The notes beneath the pieces are model-generated. The model did not search any database. It was not told where the DNA came from and saw nothing but the letters and a program-made list of their open reading frames with translations. A stretch of 64,000 bases of DNA, from positions 248,001 to 312,000 of the forward strand of contig JBQKKG010000003.1 in assembly GCA_052116865.1 (NCBI GenBank). The letters are read 5' to 3'. The DNA is from CAUPWF01 sp963515125 (GTDB taxonomy: Bacteria; Bacillota; Clostridia; Lachnospirales; Lachnospiraceae). Positions 26,187 to 35,730 of this stretch are shown here, piece by piece (the stretch's first letter is position 1; each line of letters starts with the position of its first letter). A program made the position numbers and the translations under genes.

Positions 26187-26627
26187 TTACTCCCTGCCTA
26201 CAATTTTAAGTGAATGTACTCCTAGGTTCCCTTCCATATTTTCCACCATATCCGAAATATTTCCTGTGGTAGAAAGAATTTCAATACTCAAAGTTAACGT
26301 AGCCACACCATTGATTGGTATACTTTGGTGAATTGTCAAAATATTTGCATGATACTCTGCTACATTCTGCAGTAAATCTGCCAGAACCCCTGGCGTATCG
26401 TCCATCTGCATTACCAATGTTATCGTTTGGCCCTTCTCATTTTCATGGAATGGGAAAATATCATCTTTGTATTTGTAGAAAGAACTTCTGCTGATTCCAA
26501 CTTTTTCTGTTGCTTCTTGAATTGTCATCACCTTCTCAGATGCTAATAATCTTTTTGCCTCAACTACTTTAAGTAGTACCTCCGGAACCGCCTTTTTCTT
26601 CACTACATAATATTTTGTATTATCCAT
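26187..26627 (-). CDS. UPF0735-type ACT domain protein with helix-turn-helix segment
   Basis: A 146-residue protein of the family once called PheB. Residues 1-65 hold a helix-turn-helix-like segment (KVGISRSSFYKYKDDIFPF) and residues 70-146 an ACT domain (VMQMDDTPGVLADLLQN) that usually senses an amino acid. The longest frame begins 20 codons earlier, but the Shine-Dalgarno GGAGGAG lies before the ATG at 26627. It opens the hom operon, 4 bases before hom, so a role as an amino-acid-responsive regulator of this operon is plausible but unproven. Confidence 0.85.
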   Translation of the reverse strand: MDNTKYYVVKKKAVPEVLLKVVEAKRLLASEKVMTIQEATEKVGISRSSFYKYKDDIFPFHENEKGQTITLVMQMDDTPGVLADLLQNVAEYHANILTIHQSIPINGVATLTLSIEILSTTGNISDMVENMEGNLGVHSLKIVGRE

Positions 26628-26654
26628 GATTACTCCTCCATGTTCGTCATGCGA

Positions 26655-26666
26655 AAACATATGTTT
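26655..26666. promoter_or_regulatory. Perfect 12-bp palindrome upstream of the hom operon
   Basis: AAACATATGTTT is a perfect dyad 28 bases before the first start codon of the operon. It may be an operator; the ACT/HTH protein encoded next to it is one candidate ligand. It resembles a LexA core but lacks the GAAC/GTTC ends. Confidence 0.3.
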
Positions 26667-26715
26667 CTCAAGAAAAGATATTAACATATCTGCATAAAAA
26701 CCGCAACTTTTTTAG

Positions 26716-27838
26716 TTATATTTCTAATTGATTTGTGATATTTCTTTGCTTAAGATATGCATTAATAAATGGATCTAATCCCCCGTCCAACACGCCAGAT
26801 ACATTACTACTCTCCTCGTTTGTCCTGTGATCTTTCACCAAGGTATAAGGCTGCATAACATAAGAGCGTATTTGATTCCCGAATCCAATCTCTTTGACTT
26901 CGCCTCGAATACCAGATACTTTGTCTGCTTGCTCTTGTTGTTTCAGCAGATACAGTTTTGCTTTTAGCATTTGCAATGCTTTCTCTCTATTTGTATGTTG
27001 GGAACGCTCATTCTGGCACTGCACAACTATACCTGTAGGCAAATGTGTAATACGAATCGCGGAAGATGTTTTATTCACATGCTGACCACCTGCACCACTT
27101 GCACGATACGTATCTATTTTCAATTCATCCTCATTAATGTCTATATCAATTTCATCCTCTATATCAGGCACAACATCACAAGATGCAAATGAAGTCTGTC
27201 GCTTCCCCGCTGCATTAAACGGCGAAATCCGAACTAATCTGTGAACTCCCTTCTCAGATTGGAGATAGCCATAAGCATTTTCCCCATTCACTTGAAAGGT
27301 AACCGTTTTAATTCCTGTAATATCACCATCCAGATAATCTAACACTTCTACAGTAAATCCCTTTCGTTCTGCCCAACGGTTATACATTCGATACAATATA
27401 TTCGCCCAATCACAACTTTCCGTCCCTCCTGCACCAGCATGAAGGGTTACAATTGCATTGTCCTGATCGTATTCTCTAGATAACAACGTCTGAATGCGAA
27501 GTTTTTCAAATACTTCTTCAAACAACTCTAATTCTTGTTCTATTTCCTTTACTATACTAGTATCTTGTTCCTCATATCCCATATCTACCAACAACTGTAA
27601 ATCCTCGTATTGGGACTCCAATCCTTCCACTTGTTTTACGAAGTCTTGCAACCCTTTTAATTCTTTCATTACCTGTTGAGAACAATCCGAATCTTCCCAG
27701 AATGCCGGTTCACTAATCTTTCTCTCTAACTCTTCTATGCGCGCTCGTTTGGATGGTAAGTCAAAGTGAACCCCTCAATTCTTCCAGTGGACACACGTAG
27801 GTATTCAATATACCCTTTATTTCATCTAATACAACCAC
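26716..27838 (-). CDS. prfB: Peptide chain release factor 2, made by programmed +1 frameshift
   Basis: RF2 releases peptides at UGA and UAA. The gene has two frames: a GTG at 27838 (after AGAGGTG) opens 25 codons ending in an in-frame TGA at 27763-27761; the ribosome slips +1 on CTT and continues from GAC at 27762, giving 373 residues. The continuation reads LPSKRARIEELE then PAFWED, the normal RF2 N-terminus. The stop-codon-recognition tripeptide SPF falls at 205-207 and the catalytic GGQ at 250-252, the same numbers as E. coli RF2. An open frame starting at 27669 alone would miss 56 residues. It follows secA, with a terminator between. Confidence 0.96.
27760..27776 (-). promoter_or_regulatory. 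RF2 autoregulatory +1 frameshift site
   Basis: On the minus strand the internal Shine-Dalgarno-like AGGGG is followed, after the same spacing as in E. coli prfB, by CTT TGA C. When RF2 is scarce the ribosome pauses at TGA and shifts to the +1 frame, so RF2 controls its own synthesis. Confidence 0.93.
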
Positions 27839-27876
27839 ATAATCACCTCTTTCTTATATTCGTTTACATATTTCAG

Positions 27877-27911
27877 AAAACCTCTCTCAGTATCTTCTTA
27901 TACGAGAGAGG
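27877..27911 (-). terminator. Terminator between secA and prfB
   Basis: An 8-pair stem (27881-27888 with 27904-27911), extended by GTAT/ATAC after a bulge, is followed on the minus strand by TTTT (27880-27877). It lies 26 bases after the secA stop. Confidence 0.65.
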
Positions 27912-27936
27912 TCTCTTTATGATAGTCATTATAGAA

Positions 27937-30501
27937 TTACTTTCTACCACAGCATTGTTTGTACTTCTTACCACTTCCACATGGGCAAGGATCATTTGGA
28001 TATACCTTCTTTTCCTCACGTTTTTTAGGTGCTCGCGTGGCACTTTCATCTTTATTGGTTCCTGTAACTTTAGCGACTTGTTCTCTTTCCACTTTTTGCT
28101 CTATCTTAACACTAAATAGCAAGCGAACCGTATCTTGTGCAATGGCTTGTGTCATTGAGCCAAACATTTCATATCCCACCATTTTATATTCAACCAAAGG
28201 ATCCCTTTGTCCATAAGCCTGTAGTCCAATTCCCTGACGCAGCTGATCCATATCATCAATATGATCCATCCACTTAGCATCAATGACTTTCAGTAATACT
28301 ACGCGTTCTATTTCACGAAGGTGTTCTGGTTCAGGAAATTCTGCTTCTTTTGCTTCATAGGCTTTTACTGCACGCTCCTTAAGCATGTGTTTTAATTCTT
28401 TTTGTTCCATACCTTGTACTTCATCAATCGTTATTGCTTTCATCGGTATGTTCGCATGAATGTTTACATTTAGTTCTTTTAAATCCCATTCATCCGATTC
28501 TAATTCTGATGATATACTATGATCTACCACGTTCTCAATGTAATCTGTGATCATATGATAGATAGAATCTCTCATGCTCTCACCATCAAGAACCCTACGT
28601 CTTTCCTCATAGATTATTTCACGTTGTTCATTCATAACCTGATCATAATCCAGTAAATTTTTACGTATTCCAAAGTTATTGCTTTCAATCTTCTTTTGTG
28701 CCTTCTCAATTGCATTGGAGAGCATCTTGTGTTGGATTTGTTCCCCCTCTTCTACTCCTAATGTTTCGAATACCCCCATTAACCGTTCCGAACCAAACAA
28801 ACGCATCAAATCATCTTCTAACGAAATATAGAAGCGGGATTCTCCCGGGTCACCTTGACGTCCTGCACGTCCACGTAATTGATTATCAATACGTCTTGAT
28901 TCATGCCTTTCAGTACCGATAATTTTTAATCCACCTGCTGCCTTTGCCTCATCGTCCAATTTAATATCTGTACCACGCCCAGCCATATTCGTCGCAATTG
29001 TAACTGCTCCATGCATTCCTGCATCTGCCACAATCTCCGCTTCCATTTCATGGAATTTTGCATTCAGTACCTTATGAGGAACACCTTTCTTTTTTAACAT
29101 TTTACTTAGCAATTCCGATGTTTCAATTGTAATCGTACCAACTAATACTGGTTGCCCTGTTTCGTGGGCCGCAATAATCTCATCAATAACTGCTGAAAAT
29201 TTTTCCATTTGTGTTTTATAAACCACATCTTCTAAATCTTTTCTTGCAATTGATTCATTTGTAGGTATCTCAATAACATCCATTCCATATATATCACGAA
29301 ATTCTTTTTCTTCTGTTAATGCAGTACCCGTCATACCACTTTTTTTATCATATTTATTAAATAAATTCTGGAATGTTATCGTTGCTAACGTTTTACTCTC
29401 TCTTTTTACCTTTACATGCTCTTTGGCCTCAATTGCCTGATGCAGCCCATCAGAATAACGTCGCCCTGGCATGATACGACCTGTAAATTCATCTACAATC
29501 ATTACCTGATCATCCGTAACCACATAATCCTGATCACGGAACATTAAATTATGAGCACGAAGTGCTAAAATCGTGTTGTGTTGAATCTCTAAATTGTCTG
29601 GATCTGCCAGATTCTCTAAATGAAAAAATTGCTCTACCTTTTTCACACCATCTTCTGTTAGATTAATGCTTTTTTCTTTTTCATTAACAATAAAATCCCC
29701 GGTTTCTTCAATATCTTCTCCCATTATGGCATTCATTTTTGAAAACTCACCACTTGCTTCACCTTTTTCTAATTGTCTAGCAAGGATATCACAAGCTTCA
29801 TATAATCTTGTAGATTTGCCACTTTGTCCGGATATAATAAGCGGTGTTCTTGCCTCGTCAATTAACACAGAGTCAACTTCATCAATAACGGCAAAATGTA
29901 GCCCTCTTTGTACTAGCTGCTCTTTGTATATCACCATATTATCTCTTAGATAATCAAAACCAAGTTCATTATTCGTTACATATGTGATATCGCAATTATA
30001 GGCAGCCCGACGTTCGTCATTATCCATGGAATTTAGTACCACACCTACTTTTAATCCTAAAAATTCATGTACTTGCCCCATCCATTCAGCATCACGCTTC
30101 GCTAAATAATCATTCACTGTTACAATGTGAACTCCATTACCGGTCAATGCATTCAAATAAGCTGGCAAAGTAGAAACTAATGTTTTGCCTTCTCCTGTCT
30201 TCATTTCTGCAATACGTCCCTGATGTAGTATTACTCCACCAATAAGCTGAACTCTATAATGCCTCATATGAAGTGTTCTAGATGCTGCTTCACGAACTAC
30301 AGCATAAGCTTCCGGAAGAATATCATCCAATGCCTGTCCGTCTGCAAGTCTCTCTTTAAATTCTCTCGTTTTGTCTCTCAATTCTGCATCCGATAACTTC
30401 TCTAGCTCTGGAGCCAGTGATTCAATATGATCAATTATGTTATAAATACGTTTTAATTCATTTTCACTATGCGTTCCAAAAATTTTTTCTATTATATTCA
30501 T
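27937..30501 (-). CDS. secA: Preprotein translocase ATPase SecA
   Basis: SecA drives secretory proteins through SecYEG. The 854-residue protein has Walker A KTGEGKTLV near residue 100, the DEAD-type box VIDEVDSVLIDEARTPLI near 208, the IRA/helicase core with GRGTDIKL and RGRAGRQGDPG, and the C-terminal zinc motif CPCGSGKKYKQCC that binds SecB or membrane lipids. Start has AAGGAG upstream. Full length for a Gram-positive SecA1. hisA lies 71 bases upstream. Confidence 0.97.
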   Translation of the reverse strand: MNIIEKIFGTHSENELKRIYNIIDHIESLAPELEKLSDAELRDKTREFKERLADGQALDDILPEAYAVVREAASRTLHMRHYRVQLIGGVILHQGRIAEMKTGEGKTLVSTLPAYLNALTGNGVHIVTVNDYLAKRDAEWMGQVHEFLGLKVGVVLNSMDNDERRAAYNCDITYVTNNELGFDYLRDNMVIYKEQLVQRGLHFAVIDEVDSVLIDEARTPLIISGQSGKSTRLYEACDILARQLEKGEASGEFSKMNAIMGEDIEETGDFIVNEKEKSINLTEDGVKKVEQFFHLENLADPDNLEIQHNTILALRAHNLMFRDQDYVVTDDQVMIVDEFTGRIMPGRRYSDGLHQAIEAKEHVKVKRESKTLATITFQNLFNKYDKKSGMTGTALTEEKEFRDIYGMDVIEIPTNESIARKDLEDVVYKTQMEKFSAVIDEIIAAHETGQPVLVGTITIETSELLSKMLKKKGVPHKVLNAKFHEMEAEIVADAGMHGAVTIATNMAGRGTDIKLDDEAKAAGGLKIIGTERHESRRIDNQLRGRAGRQGDPGESRFYISLEDDLMRLFGSERLMGVFETLGVEEGEQIQHKMLSNAIEKAQKKIESNNFGIRKNLLDYDQVMNEQREIIYEERRRVLDGESMRDSIYHMITDYIENVVDHSISSELESDEWDLKELNVNIHANIPMKAITIDEVQGMEQKELKHMLKERAVKAYEAKEAEFPEPEHLREIERVVLLKVIDAKWMDHIDDMDQLRQGIGLQAYGQRDPLVEYKMVGYEMFGSMTQAIAQDTVRLLFSVKIEQKVEREQVAKVTGTNKDESATRAPKKREEKKVYPNDPCPCGSGKKYKQCCGRK

Positions 30502-30572
30502 ACTTTACTCCTTATATTTAGAATATACACTCCCCATCATTTTAGCACTATCTGAGAGGGAGTTCAACAAAA

Positions 30573-31340
30573 TTATAAACACTTTATCGTTTCGTAAGAA
30601 ATGTTCCCGCCAAATAAATCCAAGGCACTACCTATTGTAAAATCTAGTTTTCCATTACTATATTCATAAAATTTTTCTATGTCTTTCATCGAGCCGATTC
30701 CGCCAGCATATGTAATCGGACAACACTTACTCTGACTAAGCAAAGTTACTAGTTCTTGTTCAATACCAGATGATTTGCCTTCTACATCAACCCCATGAAT
30801 CAAAAATTCATCACAGTATTCAGATAACATTTCAAGTAGCGCTGGTGTCACAATAACCTTCGTAAATGTTTGCCAGCGATTTGTTACAACATAATATACT
30901 TCTTGCCTTCTTCTACAGCTTAAGTCAATAACAATGTGTGCTTTCCCAACCTCTTTTTTTAGATTTTCTAAATGCTCATACTTTATTCGTCCATCCTCAA
31001 ACAAATAGGATGTTACAATCACATGACTTGCTCCGTATTCTATAAATCGTTTTGCATTGACAGCTGTAATACCTCCCCCCACTTGCAATCCACCTCTATA
31101 CGCATGCAATGCCTTTACCGCTTGCTCTTTAGTAATCTCATAGTACTCAGAGTCCGTGGCATTTAACATAATTATATGCCCACCTTTTAATCCATCCTTT
31201 TTATATAACCGCGCATAATAATCGGCTTCGTGTTTTGAAGTGAAATTAGTCAAAGCCTGATTCCCCTGATCAGCTAAAGTCCCACCAATAATTTGCTTAA
31301 CAGTTCCATTATGAATATCAATACATGGCCTAAATTTCAT
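30573..31340 (-). CDS. hisA: HisA-type isomerase of the eukaryotic (His6-like) form
   Basis: HisA isomerises ProFAR to PRFAR in histidine synthesis. The 255-residue protein matches the yeast HIS6-like form rather than the usual bacterial HisA: the N-terminus CIDIHNGTVKQIIGGTL, then QVGGGI, VIVTSYLF, VIDLSCRRRQ, NRWQTFT, FLIHGVDVEG, YAGGI and FTIGSALDLFGG. The longest frame starts 14 codons earlier, but AAAGGAATT lies before the ATG at 31340. No other his genes are adjacent; neighbours are secA and a lipoprotein. Family membership is clear by eye, but whether it is the only HisA in the genome cannot be seen here. Confidence 0.88.
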   Translation of the reverse strand: MKFRPCIDIHNGTVKQIIGGTLADQGNQALTNFTSKHEADYYARLYKKDGLKGGHIIMLNATDSEYYEITKEQAVKALHAYRGGLQVGGGITAVNAKRFIEYGASHVIVTSYLFEDGRIKYEHLENLKKEVGKAHIVIDLSCRRRQEVYYVVTNRWQTFTKVIVTPALLEMLSEYCDEFLIHGVDVEGKSSGIEQELVTLLSQSKCCPITYAGGIGSMKDIEKFYEYSNGKLDFTIGSALDLFGGNISYETIKCL

Positions 31341-31415
31341 ATGATAATTCCTTTCTCGACAATATGAGAAATAGTATACCATAAAAAATGTGAAAATTGA
31401 ATGTACACAATGTTA

Positions 31416-31461
31416 ACAATTGAGGACGGGGGCAATGTAGATTGCCCCCGTCCTCAATTGT
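31416..31461. repeat. Perfect 21-pair palindromic element
   Basis: A 21-base arm (31416-31436) pairs with 31441-31461 without mismatch around the loop GTAG. The core GAGGACGGGGGCAAT resembles the element at 34719. It starts at the base next to the stop codon of the lipoprotein gene (31462) and ends 76 bases before hisA. It lacks a T-run on either strand, so it may act as a barrier to decay or as a mobile-type repeat instead of a terminator. Confidence 0.75.
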
Positions 31462-31758
31462 CTATTGACCATTATTTGTTGTATTATTGGTATTTTGTTC
31501 GTTTGGAACTTTATCCCCATCTACATCATCAACCACATCATTCACACCATCTTTTACATCCTTAGCAGCATCATTAATAATTCCGTCATTTGTATCGCTC
31601 TTGTCTGTATTTGTAGTGTTCTTATCAGTTGCATCATTCGTGGTTTTTGTTCCTGTGTCATTCGTGCCATTATTAGTATCCTTATTTCCACAAGCTGTCA
31701 TTCCACAGAGTACTCCAACACAAAGCATCCAAACCAGCGCTTTTTTAATTTTTTTCAT
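31462..31758 (-). CDS. Asp/Asn/Thr-rich lipoprotein
   Basis: A 98-residue predicted lipoprotein: basic start MKKIKKA, hydrophobic segment, lipobox GMTAC (Cys at about residue 23), then a low-complexity mature part dominated by Asn, Thr, Asp and Lys with repeats such as NDTGTK and NDAAKDVKDGVNDVVDD. No folded domain is evident. The longest frame begins 7 codons earlier; AAAGGGAG stands before the ATG at 31758. Function unknown; such short charged lipoproteins are common in Lachnospiraceae. It is followed directly by the palindromic element. Confidence 0.7.
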   Translation of the reverse strand: MKKIKKALVWMLCVGVLCGMTACGNKDTNNGTNDTGTKTTNDATDKNTTNTDKSDTNDGIINDAAKDVKDGVNDVVDDVDGDKVPNEQNTNNTTNNGQ

Positions 31759-31858
31759 TGCATTTCTCCCTTTCTGCATATGTTATTTACACTAAGAATT
31801 TCTTCTTGTTAGTAATATCTGCAATTCAAAGGAATTTATGCCTTTTGTAATTTGGTAA

Positions 31859-33814
31859 TTATTTCATTTTTTCACTTATAAGGCCTGAGCGATATGATTT
31901 TAACAATGCTTCCAAATCTTTGATTCGTTCTTTTAGCTCTTTGCCTGTATCGGTGTCACCAACTAACTTACGTTCCACTACGCGTTTCACAATTGTACTA
32001 TCAGAATGTATATCACTTTCATTTTCAATGGCAGCTTCTGTCGACTCAAAAGGGTCATGTGCAACCAAAATCAACCCATATGAATTATAGATCAATGTGT
32101 AACCTGCAATTCCTGTTTCTTTTTGATAAGCCTTAGAGAATCCTCCATCTATAACTAACACTTTCCCATCACACTTGATAGGATTTTCTCCATTTTTACT
32201 TTTTACAGGTACGTGACCATTTACAATATGAGTTCCTTCTGGTGGTAATCCAAATTCAGCTAAAATATTTTCTATAATCTCTTTTTTTTCTAACATATAA
32301 TAATAAGGACTTTTCTTTTCTAGATGCATATCCTTTTCTTTCAAAAAATATCGTTCAAAAGTTGCCATCTTGTCTTTTCCAAATAGCGGCGAGTTCGGAT
32401 GCAACCAGATGTACCACATCAAGTCTTTTCCTTTTTCCCTCTCTCTAACATCTAAGGAAAAAAATCCTTTTCTAACATAACTATCTAAGATGTCATACCA
32501 TGATTTTCCTTTATATTTCTTCCCAAACAATTCTATTTCCTTCAAAGTTCCATCTTCATTGAGTAACACACACCCATGATATAACAAATTCATATTAAAA
32601 ACCTTATACAAACTGCCCTTGGCCAGCAAGAACTTCATATGCGTCTGTAACTTCTCACAGTTTAGAAATGCCTGCTCCAACCGCTCCATAATGTTTTGTT
32701 CATCTTTAGTCAAAGTATACGGATTTTTAGGGTCTATTGTCGGAAAATTTTTATCTAATAATTCATAACTTTTCCCATCAATAGTTATCGTCCCCTCTTC
32801 ATAATTAATACAATGTAACAAATTTCTACTTTCTAATTCAAATTTCGGATACTTTTTAATTAACTGGCCCTCTAACTTAAATTGTATAATAGAAATGGCC
32901 TTATGCATTTTGACATCCATTTCCATCTCTTTAGTATTATAATTGGCACTTCCTCTTAGTTCAAAACAAGTACACGGATCACTTTCATATGTATTTAAAG
33001 CAAATGTAGCTAATGGTAGTAAATTAATTCCATATGCATCCTCAATAATATCTAGATTACCATAACGGGCACAAATACGAATTACATTAGCAATACAAGC
33101 TTTTTGCCCAACTGCTGCCCCCATCCATAAGACATCATGATTCCCCCACTGAATATCGACTGAATGGTAATTCATTAATTTATCCATAATAATATGAGGA
33201 CCTGGTCCCCGATCAAAAATGTCCCCCACAATATGTAAATGGTCCACTACCAGCCGCTGAATCAGTTCACATATGGCTATTATAAAGACATCTGCCCTCC
33301 CTGTACTTATAATGGTCTTAACAATCTCATTATAGTAAGATTCCTTATCATTCATATCAATTTTTTCTGTAATTAGTTCTTCAATTACATATGCAAAATC
33401 CTTCGGCAACGCCTTGCGAACTTTGGATCTAGTATACTTACTCGAGACTCGTTTACTCACTTCAATTAACCGATATAATGTGATTTTATACCAGTCTTCC
33501 ATGTTTCTCTCTTTTTTGACTATTCTAGCCATCTTTTCCCTTGGGTAATATATTAAGGTAGCTAATGATTGCTTATCCTTACTACTTAAAGTATTCCCAA
33601 ATACATCATCAATTTTTCTACGCACAGAACCAGAGCCATTTTTCAGTACATGTGAAAATGCCTCATTCTCTCCATGGATATCCGTCATGAAGTGCTCTGT
33701 TCCTTTTGGCAAATTTAAAATTGCCTGTAGATTAATAATCTCCGTTGATGCCGATGCAATAGATGGATATAAGTCTGACAGTCGTTCCAGATACTTAAAT
33801 TCCAACGTTTTCAT
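31859..33814 (-). CDS. fbp: Fructose-1,6-bisphosphatase class III
   Basis: It hydrolyses fructose-1,6-bisphosphate in gluconeogenesis. The 651-residue protein is the large Firmicutes type of the calcineurin-like metallophosphoesterase fold: metal ligands lie in DIHGENEAF near residue 45, GDIFDRGPG near 197 and WGNHDVLWMGAA near 224, with NGHVPVK near 524. Start has GGGAGGA upstream. It begins 23 bases after dapB, so probably the same transcript. HPr/HprK/CcpA usually control this enzyme, but no cre site was found upstream. Confidence 0.94.
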   Translation of the reverse strand: MKTLEFKYLERLSDLYPSIASASTEIINLQAILNLPKGTEHFMTDIHGENEAFSHVLKNGSGSVRRKIDDVFGNTLSSKDKQSLATLIYYPREKMARIVKKERNMEDWYKITLYRLIEVSKRVSSKYTRSKVRKALPKDFAYVIEELITEKIDMNDKESYYNEIVKTIISTGRADVFIIAICELIQRLVVDHLHIVGDIFDRGPGPHIIMDKLMNYHSVDIQWGNHDVLWMGAAVGQKACIANVIRICARYGNLDIIEDAYGINLLPLATFALNTYESDPCTCFELRGSANYNTKEMEMDVKMHKAISIIQFKLEGQLIKKYPKFELESRNLLHCINYEEGTITIDGKSYELLDKNFPTIDPKNPYTLTKDEQNIMERLEQAFLNCEKLQTHMKFLLAKGSLYKVFNMNLLYHGCVLLNEDGTLKEIELFGKKYKGKSWYDILDSYVRKGFFSLDVREREKGKDLMWYIWLHPNSPLFGKDKMATFERYFLKEKDMHLEKKSPYYYMLEKKEIIENILAEFGLPPEGTHIVNGHVPVKSKNGENPIKCDGKVLVIDGGFSKAYQKETGIAGYTLIYNSYGLILVAHDPFESTEAAIENESDIHSDSTIVKRVVERKLVGDTDTGKELKERIKDLEALLKSYRSGLISEKMK

Positions 33815-33837
33815 CTAGGTCCTCCCATTTACTATTA

Positions 33838-34593
33838 TTAACCAATGACATGACTCATGTCATAAAGTCCAGGTTCTTTTCCCGCAAGAAACTTTGCTGC
33901 TTCTATTGCCCCTCTTCCAAAAATAGCCTTCGAATATGCCGTATGTTTAAATTCAACTACTTCATCCGTTCCAGCAAAAATGACCTCATGCTCGCCAACG
34001 ATTGTACCTCCACGTACAGCCACAACACCTATTTCTTTTGGATCACGTTTCTTACGCTCCTTACTACGATCAAAATTATATACATATTCTTGGTTCAACG
34101 CTTCATTAATTGAATCAGCCATCGCTAGTGCAGTTCCACTTGGTGCATCTACTTTTTGATTGTGATGCTTTTCTACTAACTCAATATCAAACCCTGCCGG
34201 TGCCAATACCTTTGTTGCTTCTTGTAATAGTTTAAGTAGCATATTTACACCTAGCGACATATTTGCAGACTTTAAAATTGCAACTTTTTTACTAGCCTTA
34301 TCTACTTTTTTTAATTGTTCCTCTGATAATCCCGTTGTGCATAAGACGGCTGGAACTTGTTTGTCCACACAATAGCTAAGCAATGCATCTACAGCTGCCG
34401 CATTAGAAAAGTCTATGATTACATCTACTTCAACATTACATTTCTCTATGCTTTCAAAGACCGGATAATCATTCTGCATTCCTACATGTGCATCTATTCC
34501 TGCTACTATGCAAATATACTCATCTTCTTTTACTATATTAGAAATCACTTGTCCCATTTTTCCATTACACCCATGCATCATTGCTCTAACCAT
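33838..34593 (-). CDS. dapB: 4-hydroxy-tetrahydrodipicolinate reductase
   Basis: DapB is the second enzyme of the lysine/diaminopimelate branch. The 251-residue protein has the dinucleotide-binding motif HGCNGKMGQVIS at 8-19, the catalytic-region motif VEKHHNQKVDAPSGTA near 145 (with the substrate-contact KVDAPSGTA) and VRGGTIVGEHEV near 197. The start has AAGGAG upstream. It is downstream of dapA with a palindromic element between, and directly upstream of fbp. Confidence 0.95.
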   Translation of the reverse strand: MVRAMMHGCNGKMGQVISNIVKEDEYICIVAGIDAHVGMQNDYPVFESIEKCNVEVDVIIDFSNAAAVDALLSYCVDKQVPAVLCTTGLSEEQLKKVDKASKKVAILKSANMSLGVNMLLKLLQEATKVLAPAGFDIELVEKHHNQKVDAPSGTALAMADSINEALNQEYVYNFDRSKERKKRDPKEIGVVAVRGGTIVGEHEVIFAGTDEVVEFKHTAYSKAIFGRGAIEAAKFLAGKEPGLYDMSHVIG

Positions 34594-34718
34594 CTTATTT
34601 CTCCTTATCTCTATCTGTGTTTCGTTATTTTTTCTACAATTAGTCTCCTAAAGAGCCTCTAATAATCAGTATTTTACACGTTTTAAGCATAACATATTCA
34701 CGTTTTTTTTACAATGTA

Positions 34719-34758
34719 ATTAGGGACGGTGACAATGCCGATTGCCGCCGCCCCTAAT
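34719..34758. repeat. Palindromic element between dapA and dapB
   Basis: An 18-base arm (34719-34736) pairs with 34741-34758 around a 4-base loop GCCG. On the minus strand the stem has one mismatch and two G-U pairs; on the plus strand it has two mismatches and one G-U pair. Core GGGACGGTGACAAT matches the element at 31416. It starts 6 bases after the dapA stop codon. Confidence 0.7.
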
Positions 34759-34763
34759 ATAAA

Positions 34764-35654
34764 TTAAACTAATTTTATTCCAAAACGAATCATTTCTTTA
34801 GCCAAATTGTTTGCGTTTGCTTGCGTCATCTCTGTTAGTGGCATACGTAATCCACCCACATCCATGCCCATCAAATTAACTGCTTTTTTTACTGGAATTG
34901 GATTCACTTCACAGAACAGCTGATTAATCAGTGGAATCGCTTTCAACTGCAAATCTCTACTCGCCTCTATCTCTCCCGCAAAATATTTTGCACAAATATC
35001 ATGTGTTTCTCTTGGTGCTATATTAGATAATACAGAAATTACACCTTTTGCTCCTAATGACAACAACGGTACGATTTGATCATCATTTCCTGAATACAAA
35101 TCAATGTCACCATTTGTTAGTTGCATAATTCTAGCTACTTGTGAAATATTTCCAGATGCTTCTTTTAACCCTACAATATTATCCACGTCCCTCACCAATG
35201 TTGCCGCCGTTGCTGGTTCGATATTACAACCCGTTCTGCTTGCCACACTATACATAATGATTGGAGCGTCTGCTGCCTTAGCAATTGCTGTATAATGTTC
35301 GATTAATCCCTGCTGAGTTGCTTTATTATAATAAGGAGTTACAACTAAAAGTCCATCTGCACCACATTTAACTGCATCTTGCGACAATTCAATTGCCGTT
35401 TTAGTACAATTACTTCCTGTTCCTGCAATCACCGGAATCCGTTTGTTCGTATAACTAACTGTTCTACGAATGCATTCTTTATGCTCCTCTTCCGTCATGG
35501 TAGCGGACTCTCCTGTTGTGCCACATATAATGATACTATCTGTTCCATTATCACAATGGTAATCTATTAACATTTCTAACTGTTCATAATTAATACTTCC
35601 ATCTTCGTGGAAGGGTGTAATAATCGCCACACCTGCGCCTTTAAAAATAGCCAT
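34764..35654 (-). CDS. dapA: 4-hydroxy-tetrahydrodipicolinate synthase
   Basis: DapA condenses pyruvate and aspartate semialdehyde, the branch point to lysine and wall diaminopimelate. The 296-residue protein is a TIM barrel with the Schiff-base lysine in IVGLKEASGN near 163, the catalytic Tyr in VVTPYYNKATQQG near 135 and the GTTGES substrate loop near 45. The start has AGGAGG upstream. It lies just before dapB on the same strand; the palindromic element separates them but no clear terminator does. Feedback by lysine cannot be judged. Confidence 0.95.
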   Translation of the reverse strand: MAIFKGAGVAIITPFHEDGSINYEQLEMLIDYHCDNGTDSIIICGTTGESATMTEEEHKECIRRTVSYTNKRIPVIAGTGSNCTKTAIELSQDAVKCGADGLLVVTPYYNKATQQGLIEHYTAIAKAADAPIIMYSVASRTGCNIEPATAATLVRDVDNIVGLKEASGNISQVARIMQLTNGDIDLYSGNDDQIVPLLSLGAKGVISVLSNIAPRETHDICAKYFAGEIEASRDLQLKAIPLINQLFCEVNPIPVKKAVNLMGMDVGGLRMPLTEMTQANANNLAKEMIRFGIKLV

Positions 35655-35730
35655 TGTATACTCCTCCTTAACATTGGTTTTTTGTCATTAGAATTTTATC
35701 ACTTATCTATACCAATGTCAATGGAAGCCT

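Noticed and set aside
27669..27838. prfB as a broken gene or a truncated protein starting at 27669
   Set aside because: The apparent break is the conserved programmed frameshift site; sequence before it encodes the normal RF2 N-terminus.
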